This document shows, one piece after another, positions 52,001 to 63,100 of a stretch of DNA of 64,000 bases. The stretch is from Salminus brasiliensis (Eukaryota; Chordata; Actinopteri; Characiformes; Bryconidae), in NCBI RefSeq assembly GCF_030463535.1, contig NC_132881.1:40080973-40144972 (forward strand). Reading direction: 5' to 3'. Position 1 is the first letter of the stretch. Each line of letters begins with the position of its first letter. The notes beneath the pieces are model-generated. The model saw only the letters and a list, made by a program, of their open reading frames with translations, made no database searches and was not told where the DNA came from. Position numbers and translations under genes: made by a program.

Positions 52001-55000
52001 GTGGAATATATGGGACAAAGAACTGAAGCTGTTTTGAAAGCAAATGGAGGCTCTACTCGGTATTAATATTAGTAGTAATACTAGTATTACTACTAGTAAT
52101 TAGTATTAGCACAGTGGTCCTAATAAATTGCCTAGTGAGTGTACATTGTCTACATTACTGAAAATGATGTAACACTGACGTGTAGCTGATCTCCTCAGGG
52201 GCAGGGAAGGGCTCCACCGGCCAATTGAGAAAGCAGTTGAGGAAGACGAGGCAGGCTAAACCCGCCCACACCCAGAAAATCACATGAAATGAGACGCCTG
52301 CATCATAGATCAGCTGAGAAAGAGAAACACAAAAAAAACTTTAAAAATGATCAGTCTGGACTACAGCTACTGGACAGTGAAGTCCAGCAGTTTTGCTGGT
52401 ACCTGAACAATGTTCAAAATGTGAGTGCTTTGGGCTTTTGGTATAGAGCTTGATTCATTTCCACTGATGGTTTACAAACCTGGGTTTAACAGAGGCTCTA
52501 AATGTAAGCCAAAATCTCTCCAACAAAGGCACAATAGCGTAAATCACTTCTTAGACTTCACAATCTTTCTCATGTATTCTGTCTCATCAGCTGTAAGCTA
52601 AACGGGCTCTGAGAGCTGATGTCAGAACACAGTAGATACTAGGTAATTAGGTAAACCACTTTTAAACACAATAAAATCCAAGACTGTTGATTTTGTGTTA
52701 GTGTAGGCTGCTTGTTTGTCCTACCTTAACTCCAGGGAAGGTAACTGCAGAGGAAGCATATGAGCCAATCATGAGTGAAAGGATGGTAGAGCGTATATTT
52801 CCAAACATGTTGGGGAGCTGAAAAAAGGCAAGGACAAGCACAAGAACTTATAATAAAAAACAGCATTACAATAGCTGTGTTTGTATGTTTTACAGACATG
52901 TATTCATATCCAGTAGGGGGCGTCCACAGCACCACAGAGTGTTGGAGCGGCCTGCAGCCAAGCAGTGTTTAAAAGAACAGCTGTGTCTAACTCAGGCAGG
53001 CAGTAACAGTGGCAGCCTAACGCTTCACCTCTGCACATAATGAACCACATGCTCTCTCACTCTCTACCTCCCTTTGTCTCAATCCCCTTCTCCTTCTCTT
53101 CTTTTCACCCTCTTTCTACCTCTATCAGAAAACTGAGAAACTCTTTTATAGCCTGGACACCCTTGGGAAAAGTGCATCACAACTTTAGTGTACAATACTT
53201 GTGAGAAAATACCCAGTGGGAAAGTGTCCCGTCCTACCCATATCTGTAAAGTCTGTGAACCCCCCATCTCCTCCAGCCCCCCTAGTCCTAGACTACATAT
53301 AGGTCATGATTAGGGTTGGGTGGTACACATATTGTTCTTACCCTCTTAAAATATTACCATAGTATACAGTATTAACAGGGCGAGGAGTAGCTAAGTTGCA
53401 CAAGTAGGCTTTTAGGTTTACGCGACTTCCTTACCAACTTGTCCTACGTTATTTTAAACCTGAAAAATGATCAAATACAAAGTTCAGTTTGCTCACAGGA
53501 TGACAAACTAAGTGACCATTGTGCACACTTTTAAATAAATCACTCGATAAATGTTAAACCATCAGTCTGATGATGATTACAAATGTTAAACTACCCTGAA
53601 TCAGAGGATAGAGGCTGGATAGCTTATTCAGCAGGATAACAATCTGCTCACTACAGAATCAATTCAAGCCTGGCTGACAGAAAGCACACTTATGACTCAG
53701 ATCAAGCACTGAATTAAATATTTTTCCTTTGTTGTGTTGCTTCTGTAGCCCACACACTAAGCTTGTCTTTGCTTAGCTTAACATATAGCTAGTCCCCTAA
53801 CAACGGCCTTCCCCAATATCGGACACGTGTTGCGCATTTCCCCCAAAGATGCCCAAGATTACAGCATTGTTAGTGATGTTTAAATATTGTGCAAGAATGA
53901 AGTTTAAAGGCCTCTCTAAGGCAGGATCTTACGTTTTTTTAATTGGAAAATAGGGAGAGTGGAAATGTGCAATATGGAGAAGTGGCCGATATTGGGGGCT
54001 GTAGTTGTTATAGCTAGCTTAGCTACAAATTCACCAGTAACCTAGTGCAGCTGCTGTTGACTTACTGCTGAGCCACTGACACAAGTTTGAGAGATCGAAG
54101 TTGACTAACTGGTGTAACAGAACGACAAAAAGACAATCTAGTTTTAGGTAAGTTAGCAAGCAGGTTAAACACCACAGCGCAGACCGTATTCCAGCTTCCT
54201 GAAGTTCAAATCACACAGGATAAAGCCTCATATCTGAGAGCACAAAGTCCAGTGAATGGTCCTAGGAGTGTTTTTGACAAGTACATTTAATAGACTGGTT
54301 CATCAGCTCTCCCTTTTAATCAAACTCAGCATGTTGTTGTAGTTTTATCCCCACCTGTTTTCAGAGCATCATCAGTGAGCTTCCACCCTTTGGCTTTGTT
54401 AAATGAACATGGGACCATTTGGCACTTATTTGGCCATGTAGTAGATGATAGACACAAAACAAAATTTGACAAATTAGACATGTTGTAATTTTTGAAATAC
54501 CGTTATAAGCGCCCAACCCCAGTCACAATATTGTTTGGAATTAGCACACTTGCTCTCTTATTCCGGAATGAGGAAATGTGAGCTGTGAAAGAGTGAAGTG
54601 AGAGTATAGCTGCTCTGCCTGACGCTCTGAGAGCGTTGCACAGGAGATCCACAGGGGCTTTTTAATGGATGGGATAGTGGACGTGAACGTGCATGTGTTT
54701 AAATGACACACACACCAAATGCTAGTCTCTAGTCTTTTGTCTTTACTGTCGATGATTTAATGTGCTGTTTATCGTATTCACGCACCCACAGAAATCCTAA
54801 TATGGACAAGAATTTGTACACACATACACACAGACACACACATACACACAGACATCGCCAGTTGGCCACTCAAAACATTTGAAATTCCTTCCCCTTACAC
54901 AACTCTGCTCTTTATCAAAGTTCAGCCTGGGACATGTGTCTATCCATGAACTGCACTGCCTGCTATCCCTGGAAATATGGCAAACACGCAGAGTCAGCAA

Positions 55001-55907
55001 CACACACACATACACACACACGCGCGCACACACAAATACTGTTTCTGTTCCACATGCTTAACAGGGATTCCGGCACATTGATGGGGAGACAAAGAGAAAG
55101 CAATGACAAAAAGAAGAGCAAAGAAGAGGAACAAAGTCAAAACAATTAATACTTGAAAAGTACAAAACAATTAATAATTGAATCTGTATCTTTTAAGGAT
55201 TCCAGATTTATCATTTCAACAACTGCTTCATTTCTTCTGCTTTATTTAACATTAAAGTTTAGATAGCAATTTAAAATGTATACTGTATATTTTAGCTGTT
55301 TAGTTAAACTGAGCAATTTAACATTAGCTTAATGTTAAATTTAGCCATATAACTGTTATCTGTTATCTGAGTGATTTCAATAAACCTAAAGAAGCAGAGA
55401 GAGGAGTGTCAAAAAGAAAGAGGAGATAGAAATAGACTGGAAGAATGGAAAAAACAAAAAGTACCAGGAATGAAAACTGAAAGAGAGAGAGAGAGAGAGC
55501 AGACAGAGAGAGGGCAGACAGAGGGGAGTGTGTGTGGCTGGGGATGTATGGGCGTGGCCGAGGTGAGGGCGTGAGGATAGTCCAGCTACCTGATTGGCTG
55601 AAAGTGTAGGGTCAAAATTTGGAGTCTGGAAGTGGAACAACATGTGCCTTCCCAAAGATACACACACACTCACATAAACTGAACACTCAATTACAACACA
55701 CACTTGTCCAACAAGGTTTTATAAAAGCAGATAAATTCACACCAGATATGTGAGCATGCTACAGCCGACTCAACTAAAGCAAACACACACCAAACTACAG
55801 CTCCACAATCCAGATGTTCCAATCTTGTCATTTATGAAGTAATTTATATCATTTTCACAGATGCTACATTTTGTGTGAATAAGAACCACAACATCTCTGT
55901 TCATGAC

Positions 55908-55952
<45 letters not shown>

Positions 55953-58900
55953 ACATATCACTTAGTGTACGGCTAAAATTTGGCAGATTTTTCCTTATGG
56001 CAGCTCTATTTATACTCTGCTTCTTTTTCTGGCTTTTTGCCCAAATTTCTCTGTGAATGCTTACAGCTGTGATGTGGACGGCAGTCTGGGGGGGGGGGCA
56101 GTGATGTTTGCGCTGTGGTCTTTATTCCAGCAGTAAATTCACTCTCCAAACAACATAAAGGGATTTTTGTGTTTAATAATACAAAGGTCGGTGGACACCC
56201 CTTGTAATGAACGCAAGCTGCAGTCATTGCTGACATAAATGTGCAAATGTACACATGCAGCTAGTCTAGTACCGCCAAAAGAATTGGATTCCCTGGAGCA
56301 GATAAACATGAACCTACTGGCACAACGCATAATGCCAGGTGTGGGCTAGAGGGGTATAAAGCCCCCCAGCACTGAGCTGTAGAGCAGTGGAGCTGTGTTC
56401 TCTGGAATGATGGAGGTGCTCCATCCAATACTTTTGGGATTGATGCATTGGGACGTTGGGGATGAAGTGGGGTGGTGATCATCCAACATACTGACCGCAC
56501 AAACACTTTTGTCACTGAATGTAATCAAATCCACACAGTAATGCTCTAGAATCTAGTAGAAAGCATTCCCTGGTCAGTAAAGTAATGATGAGCGGGTGTC
56601 CCAATACTTTTGTCCATATAGTGTATAACCAGTCATAAATATGACTTCATACCTCTGTGCCTATGAGTGTGCATTTGTGTGTGTGTGTTTGTGTGTGTCT
56701 GTGTATTTATCCTACCGTCAGTGAAGTAAAGGTCAGACATATTCCTCCAAAGCCATTAAAGGAGACAGCGACGAATATGAGGGCAGATAATACTGAGAGG
56801 CAAAGGGAAGAACCAGTGTTTAGTCTTAATATACAGCAAAGTCTTAATACAGCAGAATATGCAGGCATCTGGCAAAATGATATTCATCTGGCCAGAAAAT
56901 GTTTATTTGTTCGCAAAATATTGATAGTAGAATAAATACAAATAAACAATATATTGTGATTTGATACATATGTGTATTCCTTATCATATAATTTGGCATG
57001 CAAAAGTTTGTGCATCCCTGGTCAACCTTTCTGTTACTGTAAATAGTTAAGTGAGTAGAACATAAAATGATGTCTGACATGAAGTGCAAACATAAATTAT
57101 AACAATATAATGTATTAGTCTGGTTCTGTAGAATTTGTAGAGTGACAAATAAAGCACAATGCAAAACGTAGAGTTAACCTTCGTAATTGTTAGGGCTAAG
57201 GCTCATTCACAATCATTATTAGAAAAGGCCAGGTGATTCAAATTTCAAAGCTTTATAAATACTCTAACAATTACAATTCCTAATAAGCACAACGCAGGAG
57301 ATGCTGTAAGAAGATAACAACATGTTTTCAGGTAACTCATTCCTCAGTTAGTAATGTAATTAATTGATAGTTGACCAAATGTGGAGTGGTCAAGATGAGG
57401 TCTGGAAAACGGCACATAAGGCAAACGGCAAATTAAGACCCCCATCTGACTGCAAAAGACCTTCAGGAATATTTAGCAGACTCTGTAGTGGTGGTGCAGT
57501 GTTCAGTGTGGGTCTCCAACTGTTACGCACAGGGTTGGTTTATGGACTTGTGTTGCAGCCAGTGGCACAAGGAACATTTCAATGGTAGAGTGAAGAATGG
57601 GTTCAATTAAATAGCAGCAAATTCTGAAAGCAAACATCACACCATCTGTAAAAAGCTGACGAGGAAAGGAGGATTACTTCTAGAGCAGAATGATGATCCT
57701 AAACACACCTCAAAATCCACAACGGACTACCTCGAAAGGTGCAAGATGAAGATTTTGCCATAGCCCTCACAGTTCCAAAGACCTAAACATCATTGAAAAT
57801 GTGCAGCTAGATTTTAAAATAGCAACGAACTCAAGATGGCTCAAGAATCTCACAGAACTTTTGCAAGGAAGAATCCCAAAGACTGGCAACAAAAAACATG
57901 TTGCTTAGCTATTTAAAGTAACAGAAAGTTTGATCAGCAGTGCCCAAAACCTTGTCATCTCACATGGTTTTTAAACTAAAGCAGTTGCTTTCTGAAGGGG
58001 TTTTAGAAAGTGGAGTTTGTGGCAAATTGTTAAAAACAGAACCAGTAGCTATTAGTGTTGACTGAATACTTAGATAACTGCTTACATGTAATGTAAAAGG
58101 CAGACCTGTTATCAATGCGTTTATTTGTTTTTGTCATATATTGTTGTAAATGCAAAGTAATATCAATAATATTGTGTACACACACACACACACGCAGACA
58201 TACACACATTCACATACACTGACCTGAAGGATCATATGATGCCACAGCAATCAACACCATGGAGAAAGCAAAGCAGAAGCTGGAGGAGATTGGATGGTGA
58301 AAATGACTAGGTCACTCATGAACACTTGTGTGTGTGCAAGCTACAAAGTTAGAACTACACATTAATGGCTGTCATTAATGTAATGATGGTGGCTACTGCA
58401 TCACAATCAAAATGGCTTTGTTAAATCTGATATATACACTATATTGCCAAAAGTATTCACTTGCCTGCCTTCACATGCATTTGAACTTGAGAGACATCCT
58501 ATTCTTAATCCATAGGGTTTAATATGATGTCGGGCCATCCTTTGCAGGTATAACAGCTTCAGTTTTTCTGGGAATGCGTTCCACAAGATTTAGGAGTGTG
58601 TTTATGGGAATTTTTGACCATTCCAGAAACGCATTTGTGAGGTCAGACACTGATGTTTGACGAGAAGGCCTGGCTTACAGTCTCATTCCCAAAGGTGTTG
58701 AGGTCAGGACTCTGTGCAGGCCAGTCAAGTTCTTCTACACCAAACCTGCTCATCTATGTCTTTATGGACTTGCAACTTGCTTTGTGCACTGGTGTGCAGT
58801 CATGTTGGAACAGGAAGGGGTCATCCCCAAACTGTTCCCGCAAAGTTGGAAGCATGTAATTTACCAAAATTTCTTGGTATGCTGAAACATTAAGAGTTCC

Positions 58901-60182
58901 TTTCACTGGAACTAAGGGGTCGAACCCAACTCCTGAAAAACAACCCCACACCATAATCCCCCCTCCACCAAACTTTACACATGAAGTTTGGAGGTCTGTA
59001 GCGACTGACTTTACAGAGGTTGGCGACCTCGCTCTGTCATTTTACTGCTGTTTTACTGTCAGTTGCTGTTGCCGTTCCCAATCACTTCCCCCTTGTTATA
59101 ATACCACTGACAGTTGACTGTGGAAAATTTAGTAGCGAGGAAATTCCACGACTTTTCTTGTTGCACAGGTGGCATCCTATCACGGTACCATGCTGGAATT
59201 CACTGAGCTCCTGAGAGCGACCCATTCTTTCACAAATGTTTGTAGAAGCATGGATGGGTGAGTGAATACTTTTGGCAATATAGTGTATAGTGATGTATGT
59301 GAAATGCTAGCTGATTCAGTTTTAGCAAGACTATGTTGAAAAATAAGATGTACGCTGTAAAGTTTTTTGTACCTGCCCAGCAGCCGTATTGGGCGTGGCC
59401 CGTATTTGTCCATCAGGATTCCTAGTGGCAGAGTGGCCGCGCTGATGATGAAAGAGCCGATGGTAAAGCCGAGGTTTAGAATCTCCTCTTGCTCCACACA
59501 GCTCAGCCACCCTGAGCTATCCTCTGAGCTTTGGTTAGCATGGAGCTCTGTCCCATTTTCTATCAGAAGGAAGCAGGACTGATAGTAAAATAACATGGTA
59601 ATAATTGCTGGCATGGACTTATGGACCACATAATGTTGCTTTAATATTGTATTTCCATGATTACCACTGTCAATGTCAATCAAAACTAGGCATCTGAGTG
59701 CATCATAACAAAGGAAAGTGAGGGGTGGGGCTTTTGTTAAACATGCTTCTACACTCAAACTATGGGTTTTTAATCAATTATAGATTTCAGGGTTTAAACT
59801 TTAAAATATGTGCATATGTGCAAACAATAACATACTAAACATTTCTATATTATCAGGAGCTGTTTCTATCAATCAATACACTACTGTATTGTGTCAAATT
59901 GAATTGCGAATTTGAGTCGAGTACTAATGCTTATTTACAGCTAATCCTTTGAGTGCGTATACTAGTATAAGCTGAAGTTCTGGTCGGCTACTGTACTGTA
60001 GATCTGCGCTGGAACTTTGTTAATGTACCTGAGCACAGGTGAGAGTAGAAGCCCTCGTTCTTCAGCATGATGAGGAGTGAACCCCAGCCAAGCAGCACAG
60101 CAGAAAAGAGGAGGTTCTCTATCACCGAGGTCACTGCCATCCACCAGCGCCTCCTATAGGCCTGCGCAAGAGACGGTGCCAT
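46076..60182 (-). CDS. slc43a1: Large neutral amino-acid transporter SLC43A1/LAT3 (14 coding exons, 566 aa)
   Basis: Coding exons in transcript order: 60182-60029, 59559-59373, 58279-58224, 56792-56716, 52817-52725, 52313-52180, 51397-51246, 51022-50876, 48763-48728, 48273-48135, 48030-47910, 47776-47703, 46565-46442, 46282-46076; every phase matches and all introns are GT-AG. LAT3 is a sodium-independent facilitative carrier of leucine, isoleucine, valine, phenylalanine and methionine at the plasma membrane, an MFS protein with 12 membrane spans. Seen here: start [18 protein letters not shown]1 about 20-40; a luminal loop with N-glycosylation sequons N53-G-T and N60-Q-S; the MFS loop motif [11 protein letters not shown] (101-111); a hydrophilic central loop in exon 7; and '[12 protein letters not shown]' near the end. 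Human is 559 aa. The acceptor at 60,186-60,187 shows that a noncoding first exon lies upstream. Two introns carry Tc1 elements. It is LAT3 rather than LAT4 or SLC43A3 by the N-terminus. Paralogue not assigned. Confidence 0.95.
47160..47290 (-). repeat. tRNA-derived SINE-like fragment
   Basis: Read on the minus strand it gives 'agtggcacaacagtctaact' (A-box-like) and 'gatcataagttcacatctc' (B-box-like), a tRNA-type Pol III head. It lies in slc43a1 intron 12. A second SINE-type tail, 'gtcgctctggataggagctt', lies at 47,430-47,449 on the plus strand. Confidence 0.45.
48410..48700. mobile_element. Fragment of non-autonomous DNA element R2, next to an slc43a1 microexon
   Basis: It contains 'tgaccacaggacccctgcat', 'caccaccaccatgtcagcat', 'gctgtcctgagaatggtcca' and 'cagatgggctacagtcagta', the second half of the element whose first half is at 13,615-13,846. 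It fills most of slc43a1 intron 9 and stops about 28 bp from the 36-nt exon 9. Confidence 0.55.
49065..50641 (-). mobile_element. Complete Tc1/mariner transposon, possibly autonomous
   Basis: 1,577 bp between TA dinucleotides (49,063-49,064 and 50,642-50,643), the target-site copies of this superfamily. The ends are long inverted repeats of about 215 bp, beginning 'cagtgccctccataattatt'. For the outer 140 bp I see almost no mismatch between ends. Each repeat contains an inner copy of 'aattattggcacccct' (about 49,264-49,279 and 50,427-50,442), so it is IR/DR-type like Sleeping Beauty relatives. Between them is an unbroken transposase. The element sits in slc43a1 intron 8, in the same sense as the host gene. 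Confidence 0.93.
49284..50291 (-). CDS. Tc1-like DD34E transposase, full length (335 aa; or 326 aa from the second Met)
   Basis: The enzyme binds the element's inverted repeats and moves it by cut-and-paste into TA sites. Residues 12-125 hold two helix-turn-helix (PAIRED-like) DNA-binding parts joined by a GRGRK hook at 65-69. A basic HKRKR stretch (135-139) is a likely nuclear signal. The catalytic triad is complete: D158 in LWSDETK, D239 in FQQDND and E274 in NPIENLW, with 34 residues between the last two. A glycine-rich [12 protein letters not shown] box lies at 183-194. The C-terminus GGCTKY matches the family's usual GGPTRY-type ending. No stop or frameshift. The family is usually about 340 aa. 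MGKTKEHT at residue 10 (50,264) is the likelier start, since related proteins begin MGK. Confidence 0.93.
   Translation of the reverse strand: MTQRPFLFNMGKTKEHTIQVRQMCVDLHKLGNGYKKIATHLHLSISTVRGIKKFKTTGTVVNKPGRGRKFILPPRTVRKMIREIKRSPKLTVTELQQMVASWGHKVSKTTIRRYLHANKLFGRHARKKPFLTHNHKRKRLEFAKQYWNFNWDRVLWSDETKIELFGNKCKYAEKHLMPTVKYGGGSVMLWACFSSKGPGNLVRVHGIMNALKYQDILKQNRVASAQKLKMGRHWVFQQDNDPKHMAKCTQKWFTTHRIKLLPWPYQSPDLNPIENLWGELKRRVQRRGPRSLDDLERLCKEEWSKIPLSVFSHLVKHYKRRLGAVLLAKGGCTKY
50642..50662. repeat. (TA)n run flanking the Tc1 insertion
   Basis: A short TA repeat directly abuts the transposon's right end. Together with the 'tgtgtatata' on the left, it suggests insertion into a TA-rich site. Confidence 0.85.
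50727..50770. repeat. Second partial copy of family R3
   Basis: 'aatgcacaccaagcaaaagt' followed by 'ccgggtctcaggaggttaat' is the reverse complement of the start of the nested element at 45,338. Only the end of the element is present. Confidence 0.7.
51985..52143 (+). mobile_element. Tc1 3'-end relic (transposase C-terminus)
   Basis: The plus-strand translation near 52,013-52,063 reads '[17 protein letters not shown]', the usual Tc1 transposase C-terminus, and is followed by 'cctaataaattgcctagtg', the typical 3' terminus. Between them lies a TAGTAATACTAG-type palindromic stretch (52,070-52,110). It lies in slc43a1 intron 6. Confidence 0.65.
52818..54790. other. slc43a1 intron 4, right-hand part
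   Basis: No gene or named repeat recognised. Pyrimidine-rich at 53,050-53,120. Confidence 0.4.
54811..55034. repeat. CA-rich tracts
   Basis: Imperfect (CA)n at 54,818-54,853 and 54,999-55,033 in slc43a1 intron 4, the second with CGCG interruptions. Confidence 0.8.
55480..55530. repeat. (GA)n-rich purine tract
   Basis: GA units at 55,481-55,499 and GACAGAGAG variants up to 55,524, within a wider purine-rich zone in slc43a1 intron 4. Confidence 0.8.
55911..55953. repeat. (TG)n microsatellite
   Basis: About 20 TG units, with one ATG near the start, in slc43a1 intron 4. Confidence 0.95.
56165..56630 (+). repeat. Interspersed repeat family R1, copy F
   Basis: The most complete copy. It starts near 'gtggacaccccttgtaatga' and passes through 'gagcagataaacatgaacct', 'gctagaggggtataaagccc', 'gtgctccatccaatactttt' and 'agaatctagtagaaagcatt' to the end 'tacttttgtccatatagtgt'. 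The end 'cactatatggacaaaagta' is an inverted match to the starts of copies C and D, as expected for a DNA element. Confidence 0.75.
56995..57960 (+). mobile_element. Decayed Tc1/mariner element ('gcatgcaaaagtttgtgcat' end)
   Basis: The left end 'ggcatgcaaaagtttgtgca' is typical of a fish Tc1 family. Plus-strand relics include '[18 protein letters not shown]' near 57,690-57,740 and '[11 protein letters not shown]'-type text near 57,786-57,815. Stops and indels throughout. It lies in slc43a1 intron 3. Confidence 0.6.
58437..59285 (-). mobile_element. Internally deleted Tc1/mariner element
   Basis: Near-perfect inverted ends 'cactatattgccaaaagtat' and 'tcac' (58,437 and 59,285) are flanked by TA. 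It is 849 bp, far shorter than a full 1.3-1.6 kb element. On the minus strand, pieces of the transposase survive, including the start around 59,225-59,180, '[14 protein letters not shown]' and '[14 protein letters not shown]' (58,754-58,954), but the catalytic frame is broken and the middle deleted. It lies in slc43a1 intron 2. A broken copy of the same broad family as 32,537-33,004. Confidence 0.8.
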
Positions 60183-60185
60183 TTC

Positions 60186-63100
60186 CTGAACGAGAGAGAA
60201 AGATTAGGTTTAGAGGAGAAAGTGCAGACACCAAGACACTCTATACTAATGTGCTACAGCACTCCCATCATCTCTGAATTGTCTTATTTAAATGGTGATA
60301 AATGATAAATATAAGGGGGGGAACAGTAAACACCATAGTGATTCAATTTTATTCAATTCCATTCAATTCAATTCAATAGACCTAGCACCAATCATTCTGA
60401 AATAAAGAAGCACATGTTAAATATCAGCATCTGGGGTAAGTGATAAATCATGTTAATGCCAAACTATTCCTTTAAATGGAGATGAATGACGAAACAACCG
60501 TCAATCAACTGGCTTTTGTTCTTGTACTTCTACAACTGTAGAAAACAGTTTATATGGTTCTTACTTGGTTCAAACATACTGTAGTTACAGGTTTCAGGTA
60601 TAACCTTTCTCCTACGCTTCTGTAAACAGGGAAATTGTGTGTTTCGAGGATTAAACAAGGAACCACAAATAGTAAATATAACTTTATTTACATGAAAACA
60701 CAGGCCAAAACTGGTTCCTCCTGTCTGTTCTCTGTCATGTTACACATTCAGTTTACATTGTATGATTCTTTACATCTAATTACATAATGACAACAAATTA
60801 CATTAGTTACTTACAATGAGTAATAAGCTACAGTAAATTCCATTTGCATTCGGTTTTGGATATATAATTCTTGTTTTGGACATTTCAATACCAGAAAAAT
60901 GGACAAACATAGCAAAAGAAGAGTTTTTTCTTTATGCAAAAGTTCTAATATCCTAATGAAATATCTTTTTTTATTTATAAAATTATCTGTTTTATCTTTT
61001 TTCTACCTTTCTTCAAGACACAAATGTGGTATTAATTGAACATTTAGAATCCACAAATTCAGCAGAATTCAACAGCTTGTTTCCTTGAGCTACAAATGAA
61101 AAATAAGATCAAGACAAATGTGTCATAGGGAACTTACACTGAGCTGTAATGTAAAAAATCATATGTGAACATACTTATTTAACACCCGAGACAAAACTGT
61201 AATGGCATTAAAAGAAGCAAAAGACAGACAGCCCTGTTACACCTCGACAGGGTTCACATTCAGCACAAGTACAACATGCTGTATCTTGCACATTACAGCA
61301 GATAACATCTGCCATCTCCATTGTACTGATGGGTTGCACTACCTATATATTCAGTGATGTTCTCTTTGGTTTTATAATTAAAGGCTTGGGTGTTATCCTA
61401 AATTGACTGCTAGTTGCTTTCAATTTTGGGCTCATAAAGCTGCAAAGCAGTTTCAACATTTCAAACAACTCAAACAACTACGCAATATTAGAACAGTTTC
61501 CCACTGAAATATCATGTGCTAATACTCAACACTCAATTGGCTTTAAGAAGTAGCAGTTAAATGGAACTGCGGAAGTCAAGATCTAGAAGGCCAAGAAAAC
61601 TGTTATACAGAGCTGCTCATATTCTGGCCAGAAAGGCAAAGCGAAACCTCCATATGACAGCAAGGGTTTATTTCTTAAAATCAGTCAAAGCAGTCCCAAA
61701 ATCCAAATGCATATTTGATCCAAACGATGCAGGCCAACCTTTGTGGTGTCATGCCAGGCGGAGGTAGGCCTGTCACGATAATTATGTTTGTATGGGTATT
61801 ATTGTTATATCAGTGGCAAATATGGTCTTAAAATTACAATAATATGGTTTATTCCTGGGACAACATATTGTCCAAAAAATAGCCAGGCCTTATTCCGGCT
61901 GTTTTAATATGTTAATATGTAAGGTGTTCAAAAAATGTAGCAGTATAATCACAATATGGTATTTTTCCATACCACTCAAGCCTACTAAATACATTTAAGA
62001 ATAAGATACTAAGATAATAAATAAACAGGATCCAAAATTTGTAGCTACATCGACTATAGAAGATATAAAACAGCTATTACGAGTTATCACATTATTAGCT
62101 AATCAGCTAATTCTTAGATATGTACTTAAGTCCTATCAACAGAGTTCCATTTTGTTCCATTTACTATAAGAAAGTTATCTACAGCCAATCCTTATAGTCC
62201 TTTATACAGTCAGTAATCTCAGAGACAACATCATGAGCCCTAATACTGAACCATGGGGTACACCATTTTTGATCTCTGTACATTCAAAGCACCCATCATT
62301 TACACTGAACAACCAGTGATATTCTGATAGATAGGCCCTTATCAAGATGGGATTCTGATCCATAGGTATCAGTTACTTGAGTGGACCTCCTGCTGTTCAG
62401 CACTCTTGGCTTGCCTTTTCACCTTTCACCTTTGCCCACACCCACTCAGAAATGACACTGCCCAAGAAATTTAACTCTTTTTTCCATTCAGAAAACTGTG
62501 GCTACACTTAGCTACATGGTGCTATAACAATGACTGACCGACCGCCTTGATCACTGTGGTGGTGGAGGACAAGGACAACATCAGTAAAACAGCAGCAGCT
62601 GTTTCAATCTTATATTCTCTAACATCGCAGACATGAGTGTACGATAAAATTGTGTACTCTTAACTCTGCAGCTCGAGTTCTAGTTTTCTAGAACTGGCAA
62701 ACACACTGAGAAAAGTGTGCACTTGGGATACTTCAGAACTGCTTTATAACACAGCTAACACTGCATATGTCTTCTATTTAAACCTACAACTTCTGGAAAT
62801 TTTAGACATGGTCTTTTTCACAGTTTCATACACTGCATGAAAGAGACCCAAGCTTTGATTTCTTTGGACGTTTTAAAATGATCATAATTGGAGGCTGTGT
62901 TGGTAACTCTGAAACTCAGATTCAATCTGAACTATGTAATTTAGTCTGTCGCAACAAGAGGTACACTCATGTGATGCAGAAAAAGGGATTACAAGAACTA
63001 AGGAGAAGCAAAATACAATTTACAAAGGTTGTAATTTATCCAAACATTTCAAATCCAATATTTTCCCACAGCACTATAAGGCAAAACAAACAACCAACCA

